From NCBI GenBank assembly GCA_902465265.1, contig CABQMF010000002.1:1-64000 (forward strand): 64,000 nucleotides of DNA. Reading direction: 5' to 3'. Below the pieces are notes generated by a model, which ran no database searches, had not been told where the DNA came from, and saw nothing but the letters and a program-made list of their open reading frames with translations. The stretch comes from an uncultured Collinsella sp. (GTDB taxonomy: Bacteria; Actinomycetota; Coriobacteriia; Coriobacteriales; Coriobacteriaceae). Position numbers and translations under genes: made by a program. Below are positions 1-8,494 of the stretch, in pieces (the stretch's first letter is position 1; each line of letters starts with the position of its first letter).

Positions 1-587
1 TATGCGACCGCATTGATATGGAATTCGTTTTGCTCAAGAGATTGATCGACGCACTCTGCGATTTCAACGAGGTCGTCCCCAAAAGGGGCATCCATTGCAA
101 GGCTCGCCAAACAAAGACGATGCATAAACTCGGGACCGATGACTCGAATCCCATGTCTTGGTTTTCTTTCGATCTGCAACCCGAAACGACCGATATAGTC
201 CTCGGCGGCCTTGAGATCATTCGAAATCGTCACCCTTGAAACATATAAGGTGTCGGCAAGGCGGTCTAGTGTGACCCACCCGTTTCGATAGAGCAGTTCA
301 TTTAAAATGAAACGAATTCGACCCCTAGACGTGTCTGGCAGGGCATGGATGCTATCAGCATCAGCTTTGAGAATCCCGTTGAACGCGTCGTTATCGCAAA
401 TCGATAACTCATATCCCTCTCCGCGTTTCATATCTATGCGCGCCGTATCATGGAAAAGCTGATTCAGCTGAGCGATATACGTACGGATGGTACGAGTGCT
501 CACCCCAAGCATACGGGATAAATCACTTGCAGGAACCGACGGGCTACGCCTGAGCTCCTGAATGATTTGCAACAACTTATCGTCCAC
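1..587 (-). CDS. BglG/PRD-type HTH regulator (N-terminal part)
   Basis: Partial gene whose 3' end lies beyond the left edge; about 195 codons are visible. It starts with GTG at 585-587, preceded by a strong GAGGAGG ribosome site in the upstream sequence. The first ~60 residues form an HTH_11-type helix-turn-helix (SVPASDLSRMLGVSTRTIRT). A second HTH around residues 95-150 has the Mga/BglG-like pattern (LADTLYVSRVTISNDLKAAE) followed by RHGIRVIG. This two-HTH arrangement is typical of BglG/LicR/MtlR-type activators, which carry PTS regulation domains further downstream and control sugar-uptake genes. The PRD and EIIA/EIIB portions would be outside the window, so the regulated sugar cannot be inferred. 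The family call is fairly secure and the target is unknown. Confidence 0.75.
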   Translation of the reverse strand, partial: MDDKLLQIIQELRRSPSVPASDLSRMLGVSTRTIRTYIAQLNQLFHDTARIDMKRGEGYELSICDNDAFNGILKADADSIHALPDTSRGRIRFILNELLYRNGWVTLDRLADTLYVSRVTISNDLKAAEDYIGRFGLQIERKPRHGIRVIGPEFMHRLCLASLAMDAPFGDDLVEIAECVDQSLEQNEFHINAVA

Positions 588-921
588 GGTTCCTCCTCTC
601 GCTATTGATAATAGGAAGGAACGTTACTCGATTCCACAAAGGATATTTCCTTCCAAATGGAAGATGTCCTTATGATTGAGTAGGCGTGTATGCAAGACAA
701 AATGCCCAAGCAGCTCTCCAGCACGGTACATCCAGTTATACGCCATAGTCGAGCGAGCGCCAGTTGGTTATCCGCCGCTCGCGGTTCCAAACTGACCACT
801 CGCAGTGGACGGCGGCAGCGCCGAAAAAATCTTTTTGAACCCTCGCGCGATGGCTCGTTTTAGCTGGGGAAACTGGACTTTTTAGGCGAATATCGACATT
901 TGCAATTCTAACTGACCCCTA
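588..921. other. Gene-free stretch upstream of the regulator
   Basis: No convincing coding sequence is visible on either strand. Short open frames here lack a ribosome site and recognisable protein features. The promoter of the leftward regulator should lie in this stretch, but I cannot assign convincing -35/-10 boxes. Confidence 0.4.
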
Positions 922-1053
922 TTTTCGGAAGTGCGGGGAAAATGCCGGGAACCCCGAGCAGACCGCTGTTTTACCAAGAATTTATCAGGGGTTTTGATGC
1001 CAAAAAGCGGTTTGTGGTCGGCGGTATTCAATTTTTCCCCGCACTTCCGAAAA
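922..1053. repeat. Long inverted repeat with perfect 21-bp arms
   Basis: The arm at 922-942 (beginning TTTTCGGAAGTGCGGGG) is the exact reverse complement of the arm at 1033-1053. About 90 bp lie between the arms, with a weaker nested complementarity (ACCGCTGTTTT against AAAAAGCGGT). It encodes no protein and is of the same general design as other long palindromes in this window, but with its own arm sequence. Confidence 0.75.
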
Positions 1054-1088
1054 ACCGCCCGTGGGCGCTGTGCTCGCGGGCGGTTTTT
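1050..1088 (-). terminator. Rho-independent terminator after DUF362 gene
   Basis: An AAACCGCCCG...CGGGCGGTTT stem has A/T runs on both sides, so it could terminate in either direction. It lies about 50 bp past the stop codon of the leftward DUF362 gene, where it should end that transcript. Confidence 0.7.
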
Positions 1089-1135
1089 ACTAACGTTTCG
1101 CTACAAAATCGCTTGATATGTCCAATAGACAGGTG

Positions 1136-2341
1136 CTACTTGACCTCGATGAGCTCGTACTCGCTCGTGCCCAAGCCGATCTTCTCGGCATGCGCGATGC
1201 ACGCGCGCCAGTCGGTGTCGGGGTGCGTGATACAGAAGGGGTCGTGCGCCTGCTCGCCCTCCAGATGCTCGTGGTTATGCTCCATCTTGGCGGCGCTGTC
1301 GGTGAGCTCGGTGTTGGGCAGCGGCTCGGATGCCATGACGGCATCGGCGCAGGCCTGGTCGATGGCGACCGGGTCGAAGCTCGCGAACATGCCGATATCG
1401 TTGACGATGGGCGTATCGTTTTCGGGATGGCAATCGCAGTTGGGGCTGATATCCATAGCAAGCGAGATGTGGAAGCTCGGGCGGCCGTCGACGACAGCCT
1501 TGGTGTACTCGGCGATCTTGTAGTTGAGCACGTCGGCCGCAGCGTCATAGCCGGGCTTGATGGCGTCCTGGTTGCACACGCCGATGCAGCGGCCGCAGCC
1601 CACGCAGCGATCGTGGTCGATGGCGGCCACGTGGACCGTGCGGGTGTTGCCGTTGGCAAGCTCGCGCTCGCGGGTGTCGTCAAACGAGATAGCGTCGTGA
1701 GCGCAAATCTTCTCGCAGGCACGGCAGCCAATGCAGTGCTCGGTCGCGACGTTCGGCTTGCCAGCGGCATGCTGCTCCATCTTGCCGGCGCGGCTGCCGC
1801 CACCCATACCCAGGTTCTTCATGGCGCCGCCAAAGCCAGCCTGCTCATGACCCTTAAAGTGGGTGAGGCTGATTACGATATCGGCATCCATGAGCGCCTG
1901 ACCGATCTTGGCCTCGCGCACGTACTCGCCGCCCTCGACCGGGACGAGCGCCTCGTCGGTACCCTTGAGGCCGTCGGCGATGATGATCTGGCAGCCCGTG
2001 GCATACGGGGTAAAACCGTTCTGGTAGGCGGTGTCGATGTGCTCGAGCGCGTTTTTGCGGCTACCGACATAGAGCGTGTTGCAGTCGGTGAGGAAGGGTT
2101 TGCCGCCCAGCTCCTTGACGACATCCGCGACGGCGCGGGCGTAGTTGGGGCGCAAAAAACTCAGGTTGCCCAACTCGCCAAAGTGAATCTTAATGGCGAC
2201 GAACTTGTTCTCGAAGTCGATCTGTTCGATACCGGCGTGACGGATGAGGCGCTTGAGCTTGTCGAGCTGGCTCTCGCGAGCATGCGTGCGCAGGTTGGTA
2301 AAGTACACCTTAGCGGGTGCTGCGGGTGCAGTTGCGGTCAT
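1136..2341 (-). CDS. DUF362 domain protein with two 4Fe-4S clusters
   Basis: A 401-residue cytoplasmic protein with no signal peptide. Residues ~10-180 match the DUF362 fold (VYFTNLRTH at the start, KIHFGE, FLTDCNTLY). Residues ~185-245 hold a bacterial ferredoxin module with two CxxCxxC...C motifs (CIGCRACEKICAHDAI and CVGCGRCIGVCNQDAI), and DUF362-like sequence resumes after it. Family members are called Fe-S centre proteins; their reaction is unproven, so I assign only a probable electron-transfer role. The ATG is preceded by GAGGGGAT at a suitable distance. It is apparently monocistronic, with a terminator downstream. Confidence 0.85.
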   Translation of the reverse strand: MTATAPAAPAKVYFTNLRTHARESQLDKLKRLIRHAGIEQIDFENKFVAIKIHFGELGNLSFLRPNYARAVADVVKELGGKPFLTDCNTLYVGSRKNALEHIDTAYQNGFTPYATGCQIIIADGLKGTDEALVPVEGGEYVREAKIGQALMDADIVISLTHFKGHEQAGFGGAMKNLGMGGGSRAGKMEQHAAGKPNVATEHCIGCRACEKICAHDAISFDDTRERELANGNTRTVHVAAIDHDRCVGCGRCIGVCNQDAIKPGYDAAADVLNYKIAEYTKAVVDGRPSFHISLAMDISPNCDCHPENDTPIVNDIGMFASFDPVAIDQACADAVMASEPLPNTELTDSAAKMEHNHEHLEGEQAHDPFCITHPDTDWRACIAHAEKIGLGTSEYELIEVK

Positions 2342-2424
2342 AAATCTATCCCCTCGGTCTATATAGCGTTACAGACATAAGGGATGGTACCAGTTAAAGC
2401 AGAGTTAATGTCAAGCGCGGCACC

Positions 2425-2453
2425 TAGTCATTGGGGACAGACTTAAATGACTA
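2425..2453. repeat. REP-like hairpin overlapping a stop codon
   Basis: The 29-nt palindrome TAGTCATT-GGGGACAGACTTA-AATGACTA. Its right end supplies the TAG stop codon of the leftward permease gene (2451-2453 on the complement). It belongs to the same family as the 30-bp arms at 5946-6100. It could also act as a weak terminator, although no U-tract follows. Confidence 0.65.
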
Positions 2454-5117
2454 CTCTTGGACTTTGAGTGCCTCGGCCAGGCCCACACGTTTGATGGAAC
2501 GCATGTGCAGCAGCGCCACGACCAGGTAGGTTGCAAAGCCAATGCCGACGCATGCAGCCATGGACCAAGCGGGCACGTAGATCTCGATATTGCCGTTGTA
2601 GGCGAGCAGCATCGAGCGGAAGATGGCCGTGAGCGAGCCAATAATGACCGGCAGGCTCAACACGAGCGACGCCGCCACGCACAGCGTGATCGAGCGGATG
2701 TACAGATGCGAGATCTCGCTATCGCGATAGCCAAAGACTTTCATGTAGCTGATCGAACGGGCGCTGTGATCGATCACAGCCTTGGTCAGCAGGTACATAA
2801 ACAGCAGGAAGATAAACACCGCGAGACCGATCATCATTCCGATCATTTTGCTCATCATACCGATGAACTGGTCGCCCACGGCGCGCATGTCGTCGGGCGT
2901 GGTGTCGCCGGCAAAGTAGCGCGAATCGAGGTCGAGCTTCTCGTCGCTCACATAGCCGTTAAAGTAGGCGGCGTCGTTGTCAAACAGCTCGTTAAAGTCT
3001 TCGATACTCATATAGATATTCATGTCCGACTTGGAGCCCCAGGCACAGTCCTTGCCCGCATACTCAAGGGAATAATGCTCGCCCTCGTACTTGTCGCCGA
3101 GCGTGACCTTCTGGCCCTCGCTCCAGCCAAACTTGTCGAGCAGGCCACCGCCAAAGACAACGCGCCCATCGCCGACGTTGAGGTCTTTCCAATAGCGCGA
3201 ATCGGATGAAATACCGTAGACGGAAATCGTCTCCTCGCCATTTCTATCGCCGCGGTCGTATTGCAGCTGGTAAACGGCGTATTTCTCGGCCTGTGCGATT
3301 GCGCCTGCACCGTTGTCGATCGTATTGACCGGGTGGATATCGTCGTTGTCAGTGTCGATCTTAGAGGCCTTGTCAATCAGGTCGATAGCCTCGTCGCAGT
3401 TGCAGCCGAGGGCATCGGCAAGATCGTCAAGACGCGCGTAGAGCGCATCCTTCTTGTCCTGGACCTTGGCAAGCGCATCCTGCGCTGCAGTCAAGCTCTC
3501 GGCAGACGGAGATGCGGTCGCGGCATCGGCTGCCGTCTGCGCCGCATCGGCCGCGTCGTCAAGCTCGTCATCGGCATCCTGGGCGGCGGAAAGCAGCGCG
3601 CCGTCAACCGACTGCAAGCGCTCGAGCGCCGACCACTGCTCGCGTTCCTCGGCAGTGCCCTCGAGCTCCAGCGGAGCCTTGAGCGTGTACTGGTGCTCGG
3701 CGACCAGGCTCGTCTCCAGGTTGTCCGCGTAGTGCGTCATCGTGGGCAGAATCGCCAGGCCAAAGAGCAGCAGCAGCGAGGCAAACGCAATGCCCACGAA
3801 GAGCGTGGCGAAGTTGCCCAGGTTGCGCAGGAAGATACGCAGGCGGAAGCGGGAAACAAAACCCATGCGCTCCGGCAGCTGCAAGCCGCGCTTGGTGCCC
3901 GATTTGCCGCTCGCCTCGTGACGAAGGAACTGCAACGGCGTCTTGCCCATTTTGCGAAGCAAACCCACCAGCGTGATGAGGATGAGCGCGACGGCGGGAA
4001 CCACGGCGCACTTCACAAAGATCTCCCAGCTCCAGTACACCTGGAAAGGCGGCAGACTGTACGAACCGTAATAGAGGCTGCGCATGGGCTCGGTAAAGAA
4101 CACAACGCCGAGCGCAGTGCCCAAAAACGCCGCGACCACGCCCACGATGGCGGGAAGTACCAGGTAGTGCAGGACAATCTCGCGTCGACGATAGCCGCTG
4201 GCGAGCAGCGTGCCGATGATGGCGCTCTCCTCCTCGATGGTGGCGTCGGTAAGGACCACAAAGACAAACGCCATGATCGCGATGATGATGTCGAGCAGCG
4301 TCATCCACATCATGGAGTCGCCGTCCACGTCGTCGCGCGCATAGCCAATGCCCTGGTTGGAATCGGCATCGATCAGATCGTCCACGCGCGCATCGGCTTC
4401 GGTCAGTGCCTCGACCATATCCTGCTCCGCATCGGTGCGGTCCGCGGTGGAGAGATCGCGATCGGCAAAGGTGAAGGAGTAGGTGTAGGCGGGTGCGCCG
4501 CCGGCGTCCTCAAGCGCGGCAAAGCCGGCGTCGGTGACCTCGGCCACGCCATAGGTGATGGTGTTCACCGTAAAGTCCGAATTGTTGAGGAACAGCGCCT
4601 GGCTATCGGGCTGGGTCATGATGCCGCAGATGGTGTAGGTGCGGCCCTCGAGCTCGACCTTATCGCCCACGGCGAGGTCGTTGTTGGTGGCGAAGACGCG
4701 GTCGATTGCCACCTCATCGTCCGTCTTGGGCTGCCTGCCCTCACAGTAGGACGCGATATCGACCTTGGTGCGATGCGCATAGGTGCGCAGCGTGCGCTTG
4801 GTGCCGTCGTCGCCGGCGGTCTTTTTGATGATGGCGTCGATGGAGAAATTCTTGTAGAGCGTGACGCCGCCGACGTCGTCGGCCGCGTCCTCGGCGGCCT
4901 TGAGTTGATCGTCGGTGGCCTCGAAGGAGGTGGTCACGCGGCCGTCCTCAATCGTATACGCATCGCGCATGTCGTCGATAAGGCAACCGATGGAATGCGC
5001 CGCGAGCAAAAAGCCCGAGGTAAGGGCAATGCTTCCGCACATAAGCAAAAAGATGCCCAGGTACTTGCCGATATTGCGGCGCAGCTCGCGCGGGAGACGT
5101 TTTGCGAGAGGTGTCAT
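2451..5117 (-). CDS. MacB/FtsX-type ABC transporter permease
   Basis: An 888-residue integral membrane protein. It has one N-terminal membrane segment (~20-40), an extracellular MacB-like domain (~45-270), a first FtsX block of three helices (~275-400), a fourth helix with a second large extracellular region (~440-740), and a second FtsX block near the C-terminus. The second extracellular region contains an alanine/aspartate-rich, probably helical stretch (residues ~515-590). Two FtsX domains in one chain are typical of Gram-positive exporters for antimicrobial peptides or lipids. Its ATPase is encoded 8 bp upstream in the same operon. The substrate cannot be told from sequence. Confidence 0.88.
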   Translation of the reverse strand: MTPLAKRLPRELRRNIGKYLGIFLLMCGSIALTSGFLLAAHSIGCLIDDMRDAYTIEDGRVTTSFEATDDQLKAAEDAADDVGGVTLYKNFSIDAIIKKTAGDDGTKRTLRTYAHRTKVDIASYCEGRQPKTDDEVAIDRVFATNNDLAVGDKVELEGRTYTICGIMTQPDSQALFLNNSDFTVNTITYGVAEVTDAGFAALEDAGGAPAYTYSFTFADRDLSTADRTDAEQDMVEALTEADARVDDLIDADSNQGIGYARDDVDGDSMMWMTLLDIIIAIMAFVFVVLTDATIEEESAIIGTLLASGYRRREIVLHYLVLPAIVGVVAAFLGTALGVVFFTEPMRSLYYGSYSLPPFQVYWSWEIFVKCAVVPAVALILITLVGLLRKMGKTPLQFLRHEASGKSGTKRGLQLPERMGFVSRFRLRIFLRNLGNFATLFVGIAFASLLLLFGLAILPTMTHYADNLETSLVAEHQYTLKAPLELEGTAEEREQWSALERLQSVDGALLSAAQDADDELDDAADAAQTAADAATASPSAESLTAAQDALAKVQDKKDALYARLDDLADALGCNCDEAIDLIDKASKIDTDNDDIHPVNTIDNGAGAIAQAEKYAVYQLQYDRGDRNGEETISVYGISSDSRYWKDLNVGDGRVVFGGGLLDKFGWSEGQKVTLGDKYEGEHYSLEYAGKDCAWGSKSDMNIYMSIEDFNELFDNDAAYFNGYVSDEKLDLDSRYFAGDTTPDDMRAVGDQFIGMMSKMIGMMIGLAVFIFLLFMYLLTKAVIDHSARSISYMKVFGYRDSEISHLYIRSITLCVAASLVLSLPVIIGSLTAIFRSMLLAYNGNIEIYVPAWSMAACVGIGFATYLVVALLHMRSIKRVGLAEALKVQE

Positions 5118-5125
5118 GGCGCCCC

Positions 5126-5839
5126 CTACCAGTCGAGCTCGGCGGCCGCGACGGGCGACTCGTTGAGCTCATCCTCGACGATGCGCCCGTCGCGCAGGCG
5201 CAGCACGCGATTGGCCATGCGCGCGATGGCGGCATTGTGGGTGACGATGATGATGGTGCAGCCGTAGGTGCGGTTGACATCCTCCATGAGCTGCAAGATT
5301 TCCTTGGACGTCTTGTAGTCAAGCGCGCCCGTGGGCTCGTCGCACAGTAGCAGGCCCGGATTTTTGACGAGCGCACGGCCGATGGCGCAACGCTGCTGTT
5401 GGCCGCCCGAGACCTGACGCGGGAACTTGTTGCGGTGTTCGTAGAGGCCCAGCGAGCGCAAGAGGTCGTCGACATTGAGCGGGTTTGTGGACAGGTGCGC
5501 CGTGACCTCGATGTTTTCCTTGATGGTGAGGTCAGGCACCAGATTATAGAACTGGAACACGAAGCCCAGTTCGCGGCGTCGGTATTCGCCCAGGTCTCCG
5601 GCCTTGAGCACCGTGAGGTCGCAGCCGTCTACCATGATGGAGCCGCCGTCGGCATCCTCCAGGCCGCCGATCAGGTTGAGAAAGGTCGACTTGCCCGAGC
5701 CCGAGGGCCCCAGCATGACGCAGATCTCGCCGCGGTTGATGGACGTGTCGATGCCATCGAGTACCGCCAGGCGCGCATCACCGTCGCCGTAGTGCTTTTT
5801 AAGATCCTTAACCCGGACATAGGCTTCCTGCGTTGCCAT
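5126..5839 (-). CDS. ABC transporter ATP-binding protein (MacB/LolD type)
   Basis: A 237-residue nucleotide-binding subunit with Walker A GPSGSGKST (~residues 41-49), signature VSGGQQQR, Walker B LLLCDEPTGALD and H-loop THN, all intact. The sequence LGFVFQFYNLVPDLT after the Q-loop is characteristic of the LolD/MacB branch. It is the first gene of a two-gene leftward operon with the FtsX-type permease and probably powers it mechanically. The ATG sits after a GGGGGGATACC-like ribosome site. Confidence 0.92.
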   Translation of the reverse strand: MATQEAYVRVKDLKKHYGDGDARLAVLDGIDTSINRGEICVMLGPSGSGKSTFLNLIGGLEDADGGSIMVDGCDLTVLKAGDLGEYRRRELGFVFQFYNLVPDLTIKENIEVTAHLSTNPLNVDDLLRSLGLYEHRNKFPRQVSGGQQQRCAIGRALVKNPGLLLCDEPTGALDYKTSKEILQLMEDVNRTYGCTIIIVTHNAAIARMANRVLRLRDGRIVEDELNESPVAAAELDW

Positions 5840-5945
5840 GGTATCCCCCCATTGTTAGCCTCATACTACTTTATGAGCGTAATAGTAAACCTTGGCGAAC
5901 TATTTTGGAGCGAGGCTTGGGATTTATTTCAGACTGGTCATTGGG

Positions 5946-6100
5946 TAGTCATTGGGGACGTTCTTAAATGACCAGTCGCTGGGGACACCCTTTCGCCGCC
6001 CAGCACTTGGGGACAGTCCTTGCCAGCCCGGCCGGCGAGCCGGCAAATCGGCAAAGACTGCCCCCGATGGCTGGTCGTTTAAGAACGTCCCCAATGACTA
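5946..6100. repeat. Long inverted repeat, 30-bp arms (AGTCATTGGGGAC family)
   Basis: The arm at 5946-5975 (TAGTCATTGGGGACGTTCTT...) and the arm at 6071-6100 are reverse complements at 29 of 30 positions. The interior holds further complementary GGGGACAGTC/GACTGCCCC segments, so the whole 155 bp can fold into one long hairpin. It fills the gap between the MacB-type operon promoter region and the end of the ABC-2 operon. No coding sequence is present. Confidence 0.75.
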
Positions 6101-6105
6101 GGTGG

Positions 6106-7311
6106 CTAGGCGCGGGATTTGGCGCGTGCGAGTGCGAGGCCTACGGCGGCGATGGCCACGGCAAAGAGCACCGTGACGCCCAGGTCGCAGACAATGTCGC
6201 CCAGCACGGCGGACGTCAAATCCGAGGCGAGCGCCTTGCCGATCGCGTCGTTCACCCAATATGTCGGCACAAAGTGCGCCACCGTCTGCACGGCCGGGCC
6301 CATCAGCGACAGCGGCATCCAGGCGCCGCCCAAAAACGTCATGAGCATGCCGAGCAGGTTGCCCACACCGTTGAGCAGCTCCTCGCGCGCACCCAGGCTC
6401 GACAGCGCAAAGCCAACGGCCAGCGGCGTGCACGCCAGGGCAAACGTCGCTGCCAGCGCCAAGCACACACGGCCCGCGCCGACCTCGGCGACCGCACCGG
6501 CAAAGCCCACGACGCCCATCATGCTCGACACAAACCAGATGCAGACGGTGATCACGGCGGCGGCTGCAAACACGGCAAGCGAGCGCCGGCGCTCGGAGAT
6601 TGGACCGGCATCCATACGACGCACGCGCTCAGGCTCGTTCATGCCCGAGAACACCAACCCCACCGACACGATGACCGACGAGATAATCGCGTACGCACCG
6701 AAGTTGAAATACGACTCGAGCGTGGCGGCGGCAGTCGAGTCGACCTTGACCTGTTCGATCTCGACCTCGGCACGCTCGGTGGCCGCATGCTCGGCGGTCT
6801 TGGCAACGTCGCCGTTAGAGGCGGCGGGCTCAAGTGCGGCCGCAGCGCCCGCGAGCGAGATCCAGCGCGAGGCCTCGGCAGACGAGAGCGCCGCCGCCAT
6901 GGTGCCGGCACCGTAGGTCACATCGAGCTTGGGCAGGGACTCCCCCGCGCGGGCGGCTGCAACGAGGTCGCCCTCAAACCCCTCCGGGATAAAGAACACG
7001 CAGTCAGCGCTGCCCTTGGCGCTATTGCTCTTAGAAAGCGCGTCCGCAAGATTGTACGTATCGTCGCCGACGCCCGTGACCAGCTCAAAGCGCGAACCCA
7101 GATGCTTGGTAAGCGCACGCGAAAGGTCGCTGTCATCGCGGTCGACCACGATCACGTTGGCATCGTAGGGCTTATACTCGGTGAGCTGCGACGAGTTCCA
7201 GCTCACCGATGCCGCGATAAACACACCCAGCAGAGAAATGAACACCGTGTAGATGAGCAGATAGAGCGGGTGCGCGAGCGCCATGCGAAGCGCAGTCTTA
7301 AAGGTGCTCAT
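6106..7311 (-). CDS. ABC-2 type transporter permease (second subunit)
   Basis: A 401-residue protein of the ABC-2 membrane family: one N-terminal helix (~15-35), an extracellular domain (~40-205), then five C-terminal helices (~210-395). I place the start at 7311 because the upstream ATG (7326) lies within the GGAAGGAG ribosome site that serves this one. Its start overlaps the end of the preceding permease by 14 bp, implying translational coupling. With the neighbouring permease and ATPase it forms a heterodimeric exporter of the drug/lantibiotic-resistance type. The substrate is unknown. The long extracellular domain resembles YhgE/Pip-like exporters. Confidence 0.85.
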   Translation of the reverse strand: MSTFKTALRMALAHPLYLLIYTVFISLLGVFIAASVSWNSSQLTEYKPYDANVIVVDRDDSDLSRALTKHLGSRFELVTGVGDDTYNLADALSKSNSAKGSADCVFFIPEGFEGDLVAAARAGESLPKLDVTYGAGTMAAALSSAEASRWISLAGAAAALEPAASNGDVAKTAEHAATERAEVEIEQVKVDSTAAATLESYFNFGAYAIISSVIVSVGLVFSGMNEPERVRRMDAGPISERRRSLAVFAAAAVITVCIWFVSSMMGVVGFAGAVAEVGAGRVCLALAATFALACTPLAVGFALSSLGAREELLNGVGNLLGMLMTFLGGAWMPLSLMGPAVQTVAHFVPTYWVNDAIGKALASDLTSAVLGDIVCDLGVTVLFAVAIAAVGLALARAKSRA

Positions 7312-8485
7312 AGCGGCTCCTTCCAAAGATCAGCGTGGCGGCGGCAACGAACAGCAGCGCCATAAGGACCAGCGCGCCGGCGCGAACGGCAAAGGGGCCC
7401 AGGTCCTCAAAGAAATACAGGCGGTTGAACATGTCGCAGATGAGCTTGACGGGGTTGAACCAGCACTCGGCCGGGCAGGCGCGGGCAGCATCGTCGGCAA
7501 ACGCCATCGCCGGCTCGCCGTAGAGGCCGGCGAACAGGGCGCACGTGGTGGCAAAGCCCGTGAGGATGCCCGACTTGGACGCCTTGCCGCCCTTAACGGG
7601 AAGCGTGCCCACAAAGAGCCCCAAGCCCGTGGCAGCAAGCGCGGAAGCGGCGGCGCCCACCAAACACAGTCCCTCACGCCCGCCAAAGTCGATGCCCACG
7701 ACCAGGCGCACGTAGCCAATCGCAATCGCCATCGAGGCAAAGGAGACCAGCCACGAGCCCACAAAGATGCCAGCCAGCGACGCCGTCTTGGAAAGACCGC
7801 CCACGCAGCGACGTGCGCCGAGGCCCGACAGATTGGGCTGCAGATCGACGACGCTCAAGGCGGCAAACTCGGCAGACATCATCGCCACCAGGCCAAAGAG
7901 CGCGTAATAGTAGATGACTGTGCCATCGGGCGTGGTGCGCGTAAGGCTTACGCGGCGGGTGCCGCCCTCGAGCGACAGGGCGCGCGCAACCGCCTCCGGG
8001 TCGGCAAGCGCCGCCGGGTTGTCCTGGGCAATCTGGGACATGAGCTCGGCATTTTGCGTATACGAGCTTGCCACCGTCTCAAGGATGCTGCGGTCGGTGA
8101 GCACCGTCGACGCACGCGAGCCGTCGTAACTCGATAGCAGCGTGAGCTTGGGCGTGCCCGCAGCGTCGACCGTATAGATGCCCGCGACCTCGCCGGCCTT
8201 GAGTGCTTTGCGCGCGGCAGCCAAGTCTTCGTACTCGTGGATCTCGAGCAGCCGGTCGTCGCCCTCCTTGGCAAGCGACGTCGCCACGCCCTTAAAGGTC
8301 GAGGCGTCCCAGGCCTCATCCGCTACGACGGTCACCGGCACCGGGTCGACCGTGCCGTCAGAGCTCAGGTTCGCGAACATAAACATGAACATCGTTGAAA
8401 GCGCAATGGGAAAGATCGCGCCCCAGACCCATGTACTCGGTCGACGCAGTAGCGTCTTGAGCGCGGTGATGATGGTGTTGAACAT
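7298..8485 (-). CDS. ABC-2 type transporter permease (first subunit)
   Basis: A 395-residue paralogue of the downstream permease with the same topology: a helix at ~20-40, an extracellular segment rich in VVADEAWD-type sequence (~45-190), then a bundle of five to six helices. It contains the motif NLSGLGARRCVGGLSKT on the cytoplasmic loop between helices 2 and 3, near the NBD-coupling region of ABC-2 proteins. It begins 9 bp after the ATPase stop codon. It is the middle gene of the three-gene exporter operon. Confidence 0.85.
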   Translation of the reverse strand: MFNTIITALKTLLRRPSTWVWGAIFPIALSTMFMFMFANLSSDGTVDPVPVTVVADEAWDASTFKGVATSLAKEGDDRLLEIHEYEDLAAARKALKAGEVAGIYTVDAAGTPKLTLLSSYDGSRASTVLTDRSILETVASSYTQNAELMSQIAQDNPAALADPEAVARALSLEGGTRRVSLTRTTPDGTVIYYYALFGLVAMMSAEFAALSVVDLQPNLSGLGARRCVGGLSKTASLAGIFVGSWLVSFASMAIAIGYVRLVVGIDFGGREGLCLVGAAASALAATGLGLFVGTLPVKGGKASKSGILTGFATTCALFAGLYGEPAMAFADDAARACPAECWFNPVKLICDMFNRLYFFEDLGPFAVRAGALVLMALLFVAAATLIFGRSRYEHL

Positions 8486-8494
8486 GGCTGCCCC

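Noticed and set aside
602..799. A 65-codon minus-strand open frame upstream of the left-edge regulator
   Set aside because: No ribosome site, atypical composition and no family resemblance.
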